Shown: piece after piece, positions 1 to 10,600 of the stretch | Numbering within the stretch: position 1 is the stretch's first letter | Layout: each line of letters opens with the position of its first letter | From: a virus | DNA length: 26,297 bases | Strand: one strand, 5' to 3' | IMG/VR virus record: IMGVR_UViG_3300043449_001120 | Span: 1 to 26,297 of that record | Notes under the pieces: model-generated | Databases searched by the model: none | Told to the model about the DNA's origin: nothing | What the model saw: the letters and a program-made list of their open reading frames with translations, nothing else | Program-made: the position numbers and the translations under genes

Positions 1-1
1 T

Positions 2-97
2 ATTAACTTAACAGAAGAACAATTAGCAGAATCTATTGGTTTATATAGAATATATGATTGCGGTAGTAAGGTTTTTAAATGGAAAAAAGCTTGCTAA
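2..97 (+). CDS. C-terminal end of an unrecognised gene (partial)
   Basis: An open frame enters from the left edge and codes for 31 residues, ending IYDCGSKVFKWKKAC before a TAA at 95-97. It runs in the same direction as the exonuclease and thyX genes that follow, so it probably belongs to the same replication or early block. The fragment is mildly basic and carries two cysteines, one of them the last residue. It is too short for a family to be recognised. Codon use is AT-rich like the neighbours, which supports real coding, but the evidence is only one short open frame at a window edge. Confidence 0.55.
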   Translation: MNLTEEQLAESIGLYRIYDCGSKVFKWKKAC

Positions 98-119
98 AAA
101 GTAAATAATAATATAAAAT
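91..119 (+). promoter_or_regulatory. Possible sigma70-like promoter before the exonuclease gene
   Basis: TTGCTA at 91-96 and TAAAAT at 114-119 are separated by exactly 17 bases. The -35 overlaps the stop codon of the upstream partial gene, and the predicted start would lie about 20 bases before the exonuclease ATG at 146. The sequence is so AT-rich that a -10-like hexamer is expected by chance, so this is weak. Confidence 0.25.
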
Positions 120-145
120 AATTAAATAAGAAAGATAATAAGAAA

Positions 146-1021
146 ATGAATACTACAAAATCTTGGAATGATTTAGAATCTATAGAAAATTCAATTTACA
201 TACCTAGTAAAACTAACTCCAATAAAAAGTCACTTTTAATTTTAGATAGTAATAATTTATCTTTTCGATGGCTTAGGTCAAAAAATCATAATAATTTTCA
301 AAATAAATTCATAGAAACAATAAACAGTTTAGCTAAAAGTTATAATGCTATTAATGTAATTGCTTGCTTTGATTTTGGAAAAAGTTATTATAGAATGGAA
401 TTACTTGAAAGTTATAAAGGTAATAGAACTTTACCAGAAACAGAAGAAGAAATAAAACATTATGAAGAATTTTTTGCTTGTTTAAACTCTATTCCAGATT
501 TACTTCCCTATACTTATTTAAAGTTTAGAGGAGTAGAAGCAGATGATTTAATTGCTTATCTAACAGAAAATATTTCAAAAGACTATGAACATACTTGGAT
601 TGTCACTAGTGACAGAGATATGTATCAACTAGTTTCTGAAAATATTAGCATATTTAATATATTTAGTAAAAAAGAAATTACATTAGATAGCTTATATAAT
701 ACCTATGAATTAACTCCTGATGAATATTTATTTTCTAGAATAATAGAAGGGGATAAAGGAGATAATGTTATTGGAGTAGAAGGAATAGGGCCAAAAAGAG
801 CTCAAAAATTAGCTGTAGAATATAAAAATATATATAATTTAATTAACGCTTTACCTATTAAAGGTAAAGCAAAATATATACATAATTTAAATAATAGTAA
901 AGACTTGTTATTGTTAAATGAAAAATTAATCAATTTAAAAAAGTATAATAGAATTGCTATTCAATCATCTAAAGAAGGCAAAGAAGTATGGGATAATCTA
1001 TGCGAAATAATGCAATATTAA
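146..1021 (+). CDS. 5'-3' exonuclease / flap endonuclease (T5 D15- and T7 gp6-like)
   Basis: Predicted structure-specific 5' nuclease that removes RNA primers and 5' flaps during phage DNA replication, or degrades DNA from 5' ends. The 291 residues carry the FEN signatures in order: LLILDSNNL with the first metal-binding Asp (residue 34), a basic helical-arch motif YKGNR (90-94), EADD (131-134), SDRD (155-158) and GDKGDN (202-207). A helix-hairpin-helix-like DNA-binding segment VEGIGPKRAQKLA (211-223) follows. All expected acidic metal ligands are present, so it should be active. About 28 residues precede the first core strand, a slightly long N-terminus, and the ribosome binding site before the ATG is weak (AAGAAAG). 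The 3' end overlaps the small membrane-protein gene starting at 1000. Family assignment is firm; the exact replication role is inferred. Confidence 0.93.
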   Translation: MNTTKSWNDLESIENSIYIPSKTNSNKKSLLILDSNNLSFRWLRSKNHNNFQNKFIETINSLAKSYNAINVIACFDFGKSYYRMELLESYKGNRTLPETEEEIKHYEEFFACLNSIPDLLPYTYLKFRGVEADDLIAYLTENISKDYEHTWIVTSDRDMYQLVSENISIFNIFSKKEITLDSLYNTYELTPDEYLFSRIIEGDKGDNVIGVEGIGPKRAQKLAVEYKNIYNLINALPIKGKAKYIHNLNNSKDLLLLNEKLINLKKYNRIAIQSSKEGKEVWDNLCEIMQY

Positions 1022-1161
1022 TTTTATTATGTATATTAGTAAGTGGAATAGGATATTTAGACTACAATTACTATAATTCTTTTTATCATACACTAATTAT
1101 AATAACTATTTTGACTATATTTATTAATAAAACGCTGGTTAAATTTATAAAGGATATATAA
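1000..1161 (+). CDS. 53-residue two-helix membrane protein, unknown function
   Basis: A short frame that fills the gap between the exonuclease and thyX almost perfectly. Its ATG (1000-1002) lies inside the end of the exonuclease gene (stop 1019-1021), and its TAA (1159-1161) overlaps the thyX ATG (1161-1163) as TAATG, a classic translational-coupling arrangement. The product has two hydrophobic segments, about residues 4-20 (AILILLCILVSGIGYL) and 29-47 (rich in I, L and T). They are joined by a Tyr/Asn-rich turn, and the protein ends with a basic tail KTLVKFIKDI. This predicts a small hairpin inner-membrane protein. Its size and topology would also fit a holin/antiholin-like protein or a small membrane anchor, but nothing shows this. 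No family was recognised. Confidence 0.7.
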   Translation: MRNNAILILLCILVSGIGYLDYNYYNSFYHTLIIITILTIFINKTLVKFIKDI

Positions 1162-1841
1162 TGACTGTTAATTTAATTTCTTATTCTACTCCATCTGACT
1201 ATATGAAAGAACAGTGGAAAACACTTGTTCAAACAGAGGGAAATTTACAAGATTTAATTGCATATTGTGCAAGAGTATCTAACCCCAGTAATCAATTAAA
1301 TACTGAAACGTCTGAAAAACTTATTAAATATTTAATTAAACATAAGCATTGGTCACCATTAGAAATGGTTAGTGCATGTTTAGAAATAGAAACTACACGT
1401 GACATAGCTAGACAGATATTACGTCATAGGTCCTTTTCATTTCAGGAATTTTCTACTAGATATGCTGATCCAACCAAAGATTTAGGATTCACTTATCGTG
1501 AGGCTAGACTTCAAGACAAAAAAAATCGCCAAAATAGTATAGAAAATGACGATATAGGATTAGAAGAGATTTGGAATGAATATCAAACTGATGTTATTGA
1601 ACAAGCAAAAACTGCGTATACTTGGGCAATAAATAATGGTATAGCAAAGGAACAAGCAAGAATTGTTCTTCCAGAAGGATTAATAAAATCAAAAATGTAT
1701 ATGAGCGGTACTTTACGTTCTTGGATTCATTATATACAACTTAGATCAGGCATTGAAACACAAAAAGAGCATCGCGTAATATCTCAAGAATGTGCTGTAG
1801 AAATAGCTAAAATATTTCCTTTAATTACTGAACTTTTATAA
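1161..1841 (+). CDS. thyX: Flavin-dependent thymidylate synthase ThyX
   Basis: Makes dTMP from dUMP using FAD/NADPH, with methylenetetrahydrofolate as carbon donor, and so feeds phage DNA synthesis. The 226-residue protein, a usual length, has the ThyX signature RHR-x7-S at residues 88-98 (RHRSFSFQEFS) followed by TRY. It also has an upstream HKHWSPLEM motif (61-69) that matches the conserved H-x-S-x-x-E region. The C-terminal nucleotide-binding block begins QARIVLPEGL (165-174) and continues through RSWIHYIQLR (186-195) and EHRVISQE. No key residue appears to be missing. The ATG overlaps the stop of the 53-residue membrane-protein gene (TAATG), so its translation is probably coupled. The gene ends just before the convergent terminator at 1861. 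Confidence 0.96.
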   Translation: MTVNLISYSTPSDYMKEQWKTLVQTEGNLQDLIAYCARVSNPSNQLNTETSEKLIKYLIKHKHWSPLEMVSACLEIETTRDIARQILRHRSFSFQEFSTRYADPTKDLGFTYREARLQDKKNRQNSIENDDIGLEEIWNEYQTDVIEQAKTAYTWAINNGIAKEQARIVLPEGLIKSKMYMSGTLRSWIHYIQLRSGIETQKEHRVISQECAVEIAKIFPLITELL

Positions 1842-1860
1842 TTTTATAAAAAATAGTACT

Positions 1861-1896
1861 AAAAAAGCGTATAGTATTTCTACTATACGCTTTTTT
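1861..1896. terminator. Bidirectional intrinsic terminator between convergent units
   Basis: The stem core GCGTATAGTA (1867-1876) pairs with TACTATACGC (1881-1890) across a TTTC loop. It is flanked by A6 on the left and T8 on the right, so a U-tract follows the hairpin in both directions. It lies 19 bases after thyX and 25 bases before the end of the last minus-strand gene. Confidence 0.92.
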
Positions 1897-1921
1897 TTGT
1901 TGTTCCAGTATATCCTATAAA

Positions 1922-2158
1922 TTACGTTGTTTCTTTCGTTATTTTATTTCCGTAATTTAATTGACGTTTACTATAAGTATCTAAATCTAACCCTGCTCCA
2001 TTATAAGCAGCTTTAGCTTCTCTTGTTATAGTATCGCCTTCTCTATAATAGAGAATAGTTTTTTGTTTACGAACAGGGTCATATTCTTCGGGCATACCAT
2101 AACGGTTATCCCCTATCATTATAACTCTACGTTCCCCTTTACCAGCTGCTCCTGCCAT
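1922..2158 (-). CDS. Unrecognised 78-residue late protein
   Basis: No family was recognised. The product starts MAGAAGKGERRVIMIGDNRYGMP and is polar and charged, with no signal peptide or membrane segment; the middle (YDPVRKQKTILYYREGD) could be beta-rich. It is the last gene of the minus-strand late region, 24 bases downstream of the 87-residue gene, and is preceded by a purine-rich AAGAGAGA ribosome binding site. It ends just before the bidirectional terminator. The Gly/Ala/Lys-rich start resembles small virion-associated proteins, but that is only a compositional impression. Confidence that it is a gene comes from its position, ribosome binding site and uninterrupted frame. Confidence 0.7.
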   Translation of the reverse strand: MAGAAGKGERRVIMIGDNRYGMPEEYDPVRKQKTILYYREGDTITREAKAAYNGAGLDLDTYSKRQLNYGNKITKETT

Positions 2159-2182
2159 TTTATAATCTCTCTTTATTTTTTA

Positions 2183-2446
2183 TTAAAATTTACCTTTTCC
2201 ATCTCCACTCATTGATTTACCTATTGGACCTAATGACATTTTTTGTGGTCCTTTAGTTAAACCATGGGCATCTGTGTCTGCTGTAGCATTATCATCATAG
2301 TATCCACGTGCATCTTTTAAAGTCTTATTAGAATTAACAGGTCCAGAAACTCCTGGGCCTTTATCAGTTCCACCGATTGGTGTAACTTTAGGTGTATTTG
2401 CTAAATCTTTTGCTACACCTGTAACAGTTTTGGTAATTTCAGACAT
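2183..2446 (-). CDS. Unrecognised 87-residue Gly/Lys-rich late protein
   Basis: No family was recognised. The protein is low-complexity and probably unfolded: it is rich in Gly, Lys, Thr, Asp and Pro, with stretches such as PIGGTDKGPGVSGPVNSNK and a C-terminal MSGDGKGKF, and it has no hydrophobic core or cysteine. The start is well supported by AAAGGAG followed by 8 bases to the ATG. A 98-base gap upstream contains a promoter candidate and a long AT inverted repeat, so it may be transcribed separately from the tail genes. The composition would suit a capsid-packaged or head-associated small protein, but that is inference only. Confidence 0.7.
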   Translation of the reverse strand: MSEITKTVTGVAKDLANTPKVTPIGGTDKGPGVSGPVNSNKTLKDARGYYDDNATADTDAHGLTKGPQKMSLGPIGKSMSGDGKGKF

Positions 2447-2487
2447 AATTTTAACTCCTTTATTAATTAATTTTTTATTACAAATAA

Positions 2488-2516
2488 ATTATAATATTAT
2501 ATTTATAAAATAGCAA
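2488..2516 (-). promoter_or_regulatory. Candidate sigma70-like promoter before the 87-residue gene
   Basis: Read on the minus strand, TTGCTA (2511-2516) is followed by a 17-base spacer and a perfect TATAAT (2488-2493). It lies in the 98-base gap upstream of the gene starting at 2446. The very AT-rich gap makes chance matches likely. Confidence 0.4.
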
Positions 2517-2532
2517 TTGTTATTTTATAAAT
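2501..2532. repeat. Perfect 12-base inverted repeat overlapping the -35
   Basis: ATTTATAAAATA (2501-2512) and TATTTTATAAAT (2521-2532) are exact reverse complements separated by GCAATTGT, which itself contains the palindrome CAATTG. The repeat covers the -35 and spacer of the promoter candidate, so it could be an operator. As RNA it is an AT-only hairpin with no clear U-tract, so it is a poor terminator. Confidence 0.55.
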
Positions 2533-2544
2533 TTACTCAATTAT

Positions 2545-3321
2545 TTATTTTTTCCAATTTACTAAATCTAAAGCAGGTACTTCTCTAATAATTCCATTGG
2601 CAAAAAATACATCATAAGTATTTTTATTAATTGACGTTAACGTAGCAACACCAAATCCTTTTTCTGGATGATTAATAGGTATAGTATATGCATAATAAGA
2701 ATAAGGAGTTTCATTAACAATAGAATCAGTTGCTTCTACTAAGTTAGGACAATCTCCAAATTTATAATAAGTATAAATATCATCTATACAATGACCTGCA
2801 CTTAAAATCTTATTTTCTATATAATAGTCTACTTCAGAATTCATCATATTAAGAATTTCAGAAGAATAAATCATTATTTTTTTTAAAGTAGCTTTAGACA
2901 TATTATCATTTTTAATAATATTTTTAGTAGGAGTTACTACAATTTTATTTGGTAATTCAGGATTAATTTTTTTATAAGGATGCATAATTTGATCAACATG
3001 CATAGATAAGTACATAAAAGAATCAATTATGTCCATATCTAATTCAGAAGATATTTTTCCAATACTATAAGTAATCATATGACAAAGCATCATTGCTTCA
3101 TCTATTTGATTTTTATCACTTTCCATACTACCTATTTCATATAATTGTTTTTCAATTCCAAACATAGCATCTTGCATTTTTACAGCTGAAAGAATTTCAT
3201 CTCTTGTTTCTTTGTCTAAATCTGGAATTAAATTTTTAAGCATAGAAAAAGAATTAATAGCATCAATACTTATATTAAAGTTTTTTGTTATATATCCTAG
3301 TATTTCTAATTGGTTTTCCAT
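2545..3321 (-). CDS. Unrecognised 258-residue late protein
   Basis: No family was recognised. The first two thirds look alpha-helical and are rich in Met, Ile, Asp and Glu. A linker around residues 128-140 contains KIVVTPTKNIIKNDN. The C-terminal 80 residues look more beta-like, ending FGVATLTSINKNTYDVFFANG and DLVNWKK. There is no signal peptide or clear membrane helix. The ATG is preceded by AGGAG at good spacing, and a promoter candidate (TTGAAT, 17 bases, TATAAT) sits directly upstream, so this gene may head a separate three-gene unit after the tail fibre. It could be virion-associated or a late regulatory or lysis-timing protein. No catalytic motif of an endolysin was seen. Confidence 0.8.
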   Translation of the reverse strand: MENQLEILGYITKNFNISIDAINSFSMLKNLIPDLDKETRDEILSAVKMQDAMFGIEKQLYEIGSMESDKNQIDEAMMLCHMITYSIGKISSELDMDIIDSFMYLSMHVDQIMHPYKKINPELPNKIVVTPTKNIIKNDNMSKATLKKIMIYSSEILNMMNSEVDYYIENKILSAGHCIDDIYTYYKFGDCPNLVEATDSIVNETPYSYYAYTIPINHPEKGFGVATLTSINKNTYDVFFANGIIREVPALDLVNWKK

Positions 3322-3342
3322 TATTTTCTCCTAATTTTTTAA

Positions 3343-3371
3343 ATTATACAACTAATTAAAGTAATATTCAA
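3343..3371 (-). promoter_or_regulatory. Candidate sigma70-like promoter for the last three late genes
   Basis: On the minus strand, TTGAAT (3366-3371) is followed by a 17-base spacer and a perfect TATAAT (3343-3348). It lies in the 75-base gap between the tail fibre gene and the 258-residue gene, about 22 bases before the latter's start. This is one of the two best promoter candidates in the window. Confidence 0.5.
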
Positions 3372-3396
3372 ATATTATTTTTTAAATTATAATAAT

Positions 3397-4629
3397 TTAC
3401 TCATATAAAATATTAACAGTTCCTGTACTAGAAACCCCGCTTCTAGAGGTACATCTTATAGCAGTTAAATCTCCTGATAAAGTAACTGACCCTGCAGTAT
3501 GTCCTACTAATGACCCTCCTCCATCTTCTCCACTATTACCCATAGCCACCCAAGTATTTCCTGTTAAACGTGTTATTATACACATACCGTTTAAAGCTGC
3601 TCCAGTTAATTGTCCATTAGTAAATAAATCAAATCCTGCAGTAAAACTTGCCGATTGTTGAGTACTTGCTCCATCTTGTATTCTAGAAGCTGCTCCTGAA
3701 TATCCTGAAGATACATAAGTAGGAGTACCTCCATATCCTAATCTAATAGTAGGAACTGTTGTAGATGAAGATACGTCCCAGGCCGAATACATGATTGTAA
3801 TTCGTTTAATATTCGCGGGTAATCCTGTAAAATCGGTATTTACTCCGCTCATACTCTGAGCTGTCCCTGAAATTAAGATAGAAGAATTAGCAATTGTTGC
3901 GAAAGTATTATTAGCGTAAGTACTTAATGAATTTACATTATTTTGAACAACATTGATATTGCTGTTTAATTGATTATAATTGCTTGTTATATTATCTTGA
4001 AGATGATTAATCTCACCGTATAATTCAATAAAGTTGCTTGCTACATTACTTTGAACAGTATTTACATTACTATTAATAGTAGTAAATACTGCATCATTTA
4101 TTTTAGTACTTGTTACGCTAGCATCTTTTAGCATTCCAGTAGTTATAGAATCTGGGGCGGGTAGCCCTATATCTACTATATCCTGATTAAATGTTCCAGT
4201 ATTTTGTATTTTAATGTACAATCTATTATTTGAAGAGCCGCCTGTATTTTGAGCTACTAGAAAAGCTTCCCCTATATCATAGGAAGATAAATTAGAAGTA
4301 GCAGAAGTTAAAGAATATTCTTGTCTCCAATTAATACCATATTTAGTATAACTTCCTCCAATAGGATTTATAGTTCTACCCGATGCTGTTGTTATAGCAG
4401 AGTCTGAAATATATAAACTACCAGTTGATGAATCTCTATATAAACTTCCATTAATCTCATTTTGTATTAATGGTTCTCCTTCAACTTGAAAATTTTCTGT
4501 ATCAGGTTTAGAAGAACTATAAAAATTTTGTAATAAAGACCTTATACTAATATTAAATTGTGTCCTAGAAATAGAAATAGAACTTCCTTGAGATGGTAAA
4601 TTAAATGTATTTGAATTTGATAGTGGCAT
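3397..4629 (-). CDS. Tail fibre / receptor-binding protein
   Basis: Probably a trimeric fibre attached to the tail tip, encoded directly after J as side-fibre genes often are. The N-terminal part (about 1-165) is a Ser/Thr/Asn-rich attachment region. Residues about 165-250 form a heptad-like stretch with repeated NSNVNTVQSNV and NSNINVVQNNV units, predicting a trimeric coiled coil. The last 145 residues form a beta-rich domain (FTGLPANIKRITIMYSAW, then Gly/Ser-rich strands ending VNILYE) of the kind seen at the tips of phage side fibres, where it forms a jelly-roll-like trimer that binds the host surface. The start is clear: AGGAG lies within the last codons of J, and the ATG follows the J stop by 2 bases. 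Specific receptor unknown. Confidence 0.8.
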   Translation of the reverse strand: MPLSNSNTFNLPSQGSSISISRTQFNISIRSLLQNFYSSSKPDTENFQVEGEPLIQNEINGSLYRDSSTGSLYISDSAITTASGRTINPIGGSYTKYGINWRQEYSLTSATSNLSSYDIGEAFLVAQNTGGSSNNRLYIKIQNTGTFNQDIVDIGLPAPDSITTGMLKDASVTSTKINDAVFTTINSNVNTVQSNVASNFIELYGEINHLQDNITSNYNQLNSNINVVQNNVNSLSTYANNTFATIANSSILISGTAQSMSGVNTDFTGLPANIKRITIMYSAWDVSSSTTVPTIRLGYGGTPTYVSSGYSGAASRIQDGASTQQSASFTAGFDLFTNGQLTGAALNGMCIITRLTGNTWVAMGNSGEDGGGSLVGHTAGSVTLSGDLTAIRCTSRSGVSSTGTVNILYE

Positions 4630-4631
4630 AG

Positions 4632-7600
4632 TTAAACTCCTATAATTGAAAAATCTACTTCTGGTAATGGTGCTATATCATGTGCAGATACCCCATTAGA
4701 AAAATAAACTGAAATATTAGCTCCTGTTTTAGTTCTATCTATTATTACTACTTGAGGTTGTGCTAATTGGTCCCCACTAGTAGTTACAATTGTTCCAGTA
4801 ATTTTAGGAATATTATAATAATTCATTAATGTGTAGTCTACAGGGGTAACTAATTGATCTACAGTAACTGTTGTAGAATAACTACGTTCTTCTAAAGTTA
4901 CTCTATATCTAAATTTATCTAAAACTAATTCATATTGTGATGGATCTAAATTATTAACAACATACCTAAATTGAAAATATCTAAGAGCTTTTGGGCCTGT
5001 AACATGTCGCACATACCCATCAGAATTAGCAGTTGTGGTAAATGCGGAAATGTTTACATTACCATTAGCATAATAAGGATTTGTACTAGTATATCTAATA
5101 TCAACATTAGAAGAAATAATACCAGAAGTACCGTAAAAAGTAGTAGCACCATTAAGGTCTATCCATTGACGTAAGTTAACTAACTTATAAGAAGAACCTG
5201 CAATTTGTAAATTAGAAAATCCATTTGACCCTATAGATTTTCCATTAGCAAACCAAGATTCTCCAAGTACTATTGCATTAGCATTAACAGTTCCCGCAAT
5301 TAATGAAAGAACGTTGGCATTAGCAGTATCTCCATCATAGTTGCCTATAGAAACAATAGCATATATATTACTATAGTAAATAGAATCTTGAATTCCACTT
5401 GATAGAGTAGAATTAAGATTAGAATAAACTACAGGTGCAGCGCTACTATTAGAAACTCCTAATATATTTCCTATGCCTAAACTGCCTGAAAAATCAATAT
5501 CTCTAAGAATACCAGAACTCCCAGATTCTGTAATTTGATTTTCTCCAATTTGATCCGCATAATCTATCCAATTAGTTTTAATTGATTGAAAAGCATTTAT
5601 ATCTACCTGTGTGCCCACTGTTAAAACTGATCCAATATCTCTAATCTGTGTTTGGTACATAGCATTAGCAGTAGCTTTAATATCTGAAGCTGCTATAGCT
5701 ACACTCCAACCAGTTGCAGTACCATTAGAATTATCTACTACATTTGAGTTAAAAAGACTATCAGGTAATGAATAAGCTAACCCACCTGTGTTAGAAACAT
5801 AAAAAGATGCATAAGCTATTTCGCTATTATTTCTATTTGACACGAATGCAAAAGGAGTAGCAGGATCATCTTCAGAATAGGCAGCAAAAGTATTAGTAAA
5901 ATTTTGTTGGGTAGAAGTAAATGTATAGGCTATTACTGTTGAGCTTAATATATCAGATGTATCTTTAGTACGAACTAAATAAGAATATTCTCCAAATTGG
6001 TCTATATCTACTAAAATTCTATTAGTTCTAGCATCCACAGTTATTAACGAAGTAGCTTTAGGCCATGTTTCTAATAAAGTACTTTGACTAGTAGTATCAA
6101 TAGTTCCTAAAATTTTCTTAACTTGTACTTCTAATAAGTCAATGTCATAATTATCACCAGAAGTTTCATTAACTTTATATTGCCAAACTAAAATTAAACT
6201 ATCGCCTGTTTGTCCCACTGCAAAATTTTGAACATTTTGTGGCGGAGCAGTTTTTCCTATTATATTTTGTTGTTTTACTAGTGTTGATCCACGTATAGAT
6301 TTATTTAATGGAGTAACCCTAACTATTATAGAATTTGGATTACCAGATAGCCCTTTTTCAATGCTATCTAGTTTAATATTAATTTTATTATTTTCGTCTG
6401 CTCCAATAGCTGATACTTTTAATGTATTAAAAGATGTTAAATCTCCTGTTGGACCAGATACTTTATAAGAAATTTCATAATCTGTTACTTCTTGAGCAGT
6501 TATATGGTCAAATTCTATTATTATTCTAGTGGCTACTCCTATAGAAGTATCTTTATATAGTTGTTCTGTAATTAACAAATTATCTACTGCTCTGATGGGT
6601 ATTTTTTCGACATAAATTGTTTTTGTAACATAAGGGCTACGTCTTCCATATTTATTTACTGTTCTACCTTTAACAGAGTGATATCCTTCATCAACTTTAG
6701 CTATAACTCTTTTAGATGCTCCATCTAAAGATAAAGGTTGAAATGTACTAAAAGGGGCATTTATAGCATAAATTTTATTATTGGTTAAATTTAAGTCTCC
6801 TACATAATTATTAGAAAAATAATCTAGAGTAATAGTATTAGCACTTACATTTACATTACCAATAGTACCAATAGGATTTGGAGTAATATTAATGGCATAA
6901 AAAGCTGAAATATTAGAACTTATATTATCGTCTAATGTAATTCTATATATGCCATTAGCAGTTAAGGCTACGTTATAGGAAGGAGCTAATACATCGTAAG
7001 TAGAATCTATAATAGTATAAGATTTTTCTGCATTAAAGTTAATTGTATCATTAACTTCTATAGCAGGAATAGTATAAGAATTTGCATAAACTCTTAAATC
7101 TAATGTGTTGATTGCTGTTGGTAATGTATTTAAATTTATAGATACTTGAGAATTAGCTAAATTATCTAATCCATTTTCTAAAGTAAAATCAGAATAGCCT
7201 ATTCCATTAATAGACACAGTACAAAAATTTTTATTTAACACTGAAATACCTAATGGTTGTTTAAATACATGCGATTCTATTATATTACTAGTACTAATAG
7301 TATTTGTTCTAATAGTTTCTAAATAGGAACCTGTAATATATAATTGATTATTAGAAAAATATCTTGGATCTATAATCTGAGATATACCAATATAAAAAGG
7401 AGGGTTAGGTAGTAAAGAAGATAAAGTAGATTCCCCAGAAGAATCATTTAAAATATTAATAATAGAGTTACCTAAATAAAACGCCTCTACATTAGCACTA
7501 TACCCTACTATAGAAGTAGACTTATCTAAATAACCTAATAATCCAGCAGCTGATCCATCAGTTCCTAAAGAAGTTTTTTGATTTAAAGGTATACTAATTT

Positions 7601-10600
7601 TATCAGCGCCTCTTAACCCATCAAAAATAAAAGTGTTATTAACATCTAATACATGAATAGAACTTCCAAAGTTAGTATCAATTAATCCAGGCAATCCTTT
7701 AACAGTAAGAGTAATATAACCATTTGACCTTAGTACTGGATCGATATCAGTGATATCGTAGTTTGTAACTAACAATTGTGAATAACCAACAGTAGTAGTA
7801 AAACCATTTTTACCAAATAATCCTACTGTATCACCTTCTGTTACCCCTTCCATAGAAGATAGTGTTAATGTTTTAATATCATTAAAATTTGTATTTTCTC
7901 CAGCTAAAATAGTAGTATGAGAAGTAGAAGGAGGTGCATGAAAAAATTCTGTAGATAATTCATTAGTATATCCTGTTCTATCTACATAGTAGCTAAGTTC
8001 AATATCTGTAAATACTGATCCATCCATATCTCTTTGAGGAATAGCAGTTAATTCAAAGTTAGGAGGTGGAGGAGGTAATAAAGGATTAAAATAATCATTA
8101 AATACTAATGGAGTATAATTTATTAATACGTCTGAATCTATATATACATTACTAATATATTCTCTAGCTTCTACGAAAACAGTTTCATCATCTTCTCTTT
8201 TCATATTAGTAATTTTAAATAATTTATCTGAGGTAGATGTATATACATCATTAGGATTATTTATGTTGCCTAAGCTCCAAATATCATATCGTTTAGGAAA
8301 ATGAGAAGTACCCCAAGAACCTGTAAATGTAGAAAAGTTTTTAGTAGAATGATTATATTTTTTTAATGCTTTAACTCTTACAATATCATAGCCATTAGTT
8401 ACATTAGCAGTAGTTGCTAATTGATACTCTGTATTACTTAATAAATATAAATCAACTAGTCCAGAATCACTACTAGAAATTCTTAATACTAACGGCTTAG
8501 TATTAGCAGTAAAAACAGAAGAGTTAATACCTGGCATACCGATATGTTCTAATGAAATCCACGTATTACTATTTACAGAATTTTCAAAAAGAATTCCTCC
8601 ATATCCCCAAGCTACAGAAGCTGCACGTTGAGAAACAGCAATAACAGATCCAGGCATTAACTCAGAAGCTTCTATACCAGTTTTAAAACCAATTTTTCTT
8701 CTGCAATATTTTGGATCAGCAATAATATATTGTGCTAGGCGTATTGCTTGGCTTTTTCTAGTAACACCCTCTAAGTCAATTTTAATTGTATTTTCAATGT
8801 TATTTCTATCTTCTAATGCTTTAGGGTCATCAATCCGTAAAACTTCTCTTCTATAATGTAATGTTGGATCAGAATAACTTATATCAACTCCAGTAATTAA
8901 TTCTTCTTCAGAAATACCAGAAATAGCAATTGTATCTTTAATAATATTAGATTCATTAAATATAGCAACAGGCATTTGTTCCGGCTTATCTTGATAAATA
9001 GAAATTTTACCACCAGCATAAAATAGCAACCCTCTAAAAGTTAATGTTAGTATATTAATAATATCCATAACTTGTTTTTGGTCACTTATTACTGTATCTA
9101 AAATAAATCGTCTTTCTTTAATACTTGTTCCTATGGATAATCCTACTAGTAACTCTGAAATAGCCGTTTTAGTTCCACGAGGTTTATATCTATAAGTACC
9201 ATCAGCATTAGATTCAACTCCAATAAATCTACCTGTATTAGGGTCACATGCATCATTATAAACAGATACTTCATAAAAAGTATATTTATCAATATTTTCT
9301 TCTGGAATACCCAATCCATAACTTTGATTAGTTAATAAATCATAAATAATCCAAGCAGGATTTTGAGTCCAAGAATATATAAATTGTCCATCCCATAAAC
9401 CATCATATATAATAGGGTTTTGAGTTGTTAATACAGTATTTCCTGTTTTTTGTTGCCTATATCCATAAGAAGTTCTTTGAGAATCAGAAACTTCTATTTC
9501 TCTCCAATCAATTTCTCCATTTGCTAATATAGGTTGATTATAGTTAGAAGGTACTTTAATAAGTAATCCTTTAACCATTTGACTTATTGCAGGCAAACTA
9601 CCTTTATGCTCAGAAAATGCTTTAAGAGCAAATCCACTAGTAGCTGTTCTAGTATAAGCAATAGGATGTTCTGTTATTTCTGTCCATCCATAAAAAGAAA
9701 CATTGTCTTGTATTTTAACAGAAGAACTATCTGAAGAAGTTTTTTCAACTGTGAATTTATACCCATTTGGTGAAATAGATGAAAGAGGTATAGCAGCATA
9801 TATATCAAAAGAATATGCTATATTTGTTTTACCTTGAATCGTTCTAGTTTGACTTGTTAGTACTGTTGTACCTAATCTATCATAGACAGTAACTTTTATG
9901 CTAACAGAATATCCGATAACATCTCCGTTGTCTTTTTGCTTTTGTAGCCCGTTTAATATAAAATAAAATTTTAATGCGGTAATTGAAGAAACAGAAGTAT
10001 CTTGCTTATCTAATGAACTTTTTGGAACTCCACTTACATTACCAGATTTCAGCTCAACAGCTGATTGTAGTTTTTGAGGGGTAAAAATATAGTCACCAAA
10101 TAGAGGTAATCTAGCTTGTAAAATACTTCCATTATTATTTAATGTGTAAAATTTAGAATTATCAGCCTGACCTGAAATTAGTAAATCATCAATATTTCCT
10201 TCATTAAATTCAATTTCTGATAATCCATTTGGGTTAATTCTATATACAGGGCCTTCACCTAATCCCATAGTTATAAATAAAATATCTGTAGAAAATAAGC
10301 TATTAGGGTCTTCTTTTCCTCCACCACTTTTTCCACCGCCACCGCCATTATGAACTCTAATACTATTAGCAATATAAGAATGAACATGTGAAACAATAAA
10401 ATTATACACAGGTCCTTGACGTAAAAATTCAATAGAAATAATTTTTGTTAAGTTACCATCTACATTAATTAGATTTTCTCCAACAGAAAAATCTTTTAAT
10501 TCTTTATATTTTCCTGTTTCTTGCAAAATCCAATGATTAGGTGTTACATCTAAATAACCTTGTTCATGCGTTACTCTGTATATATGGTCTAATGTATGAT

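Noticed and set aside
2501-2532. Intrinsic terminator between the 258- and 87-residue genes
   Set aside because: The stem is only A/T and no clear U-tract follows; an operator-like repeat is the more cautious reading.
4971-5174. Plus-strand frame inside J
   Set aside because: Antisense to the J C-terminus with no start signal.
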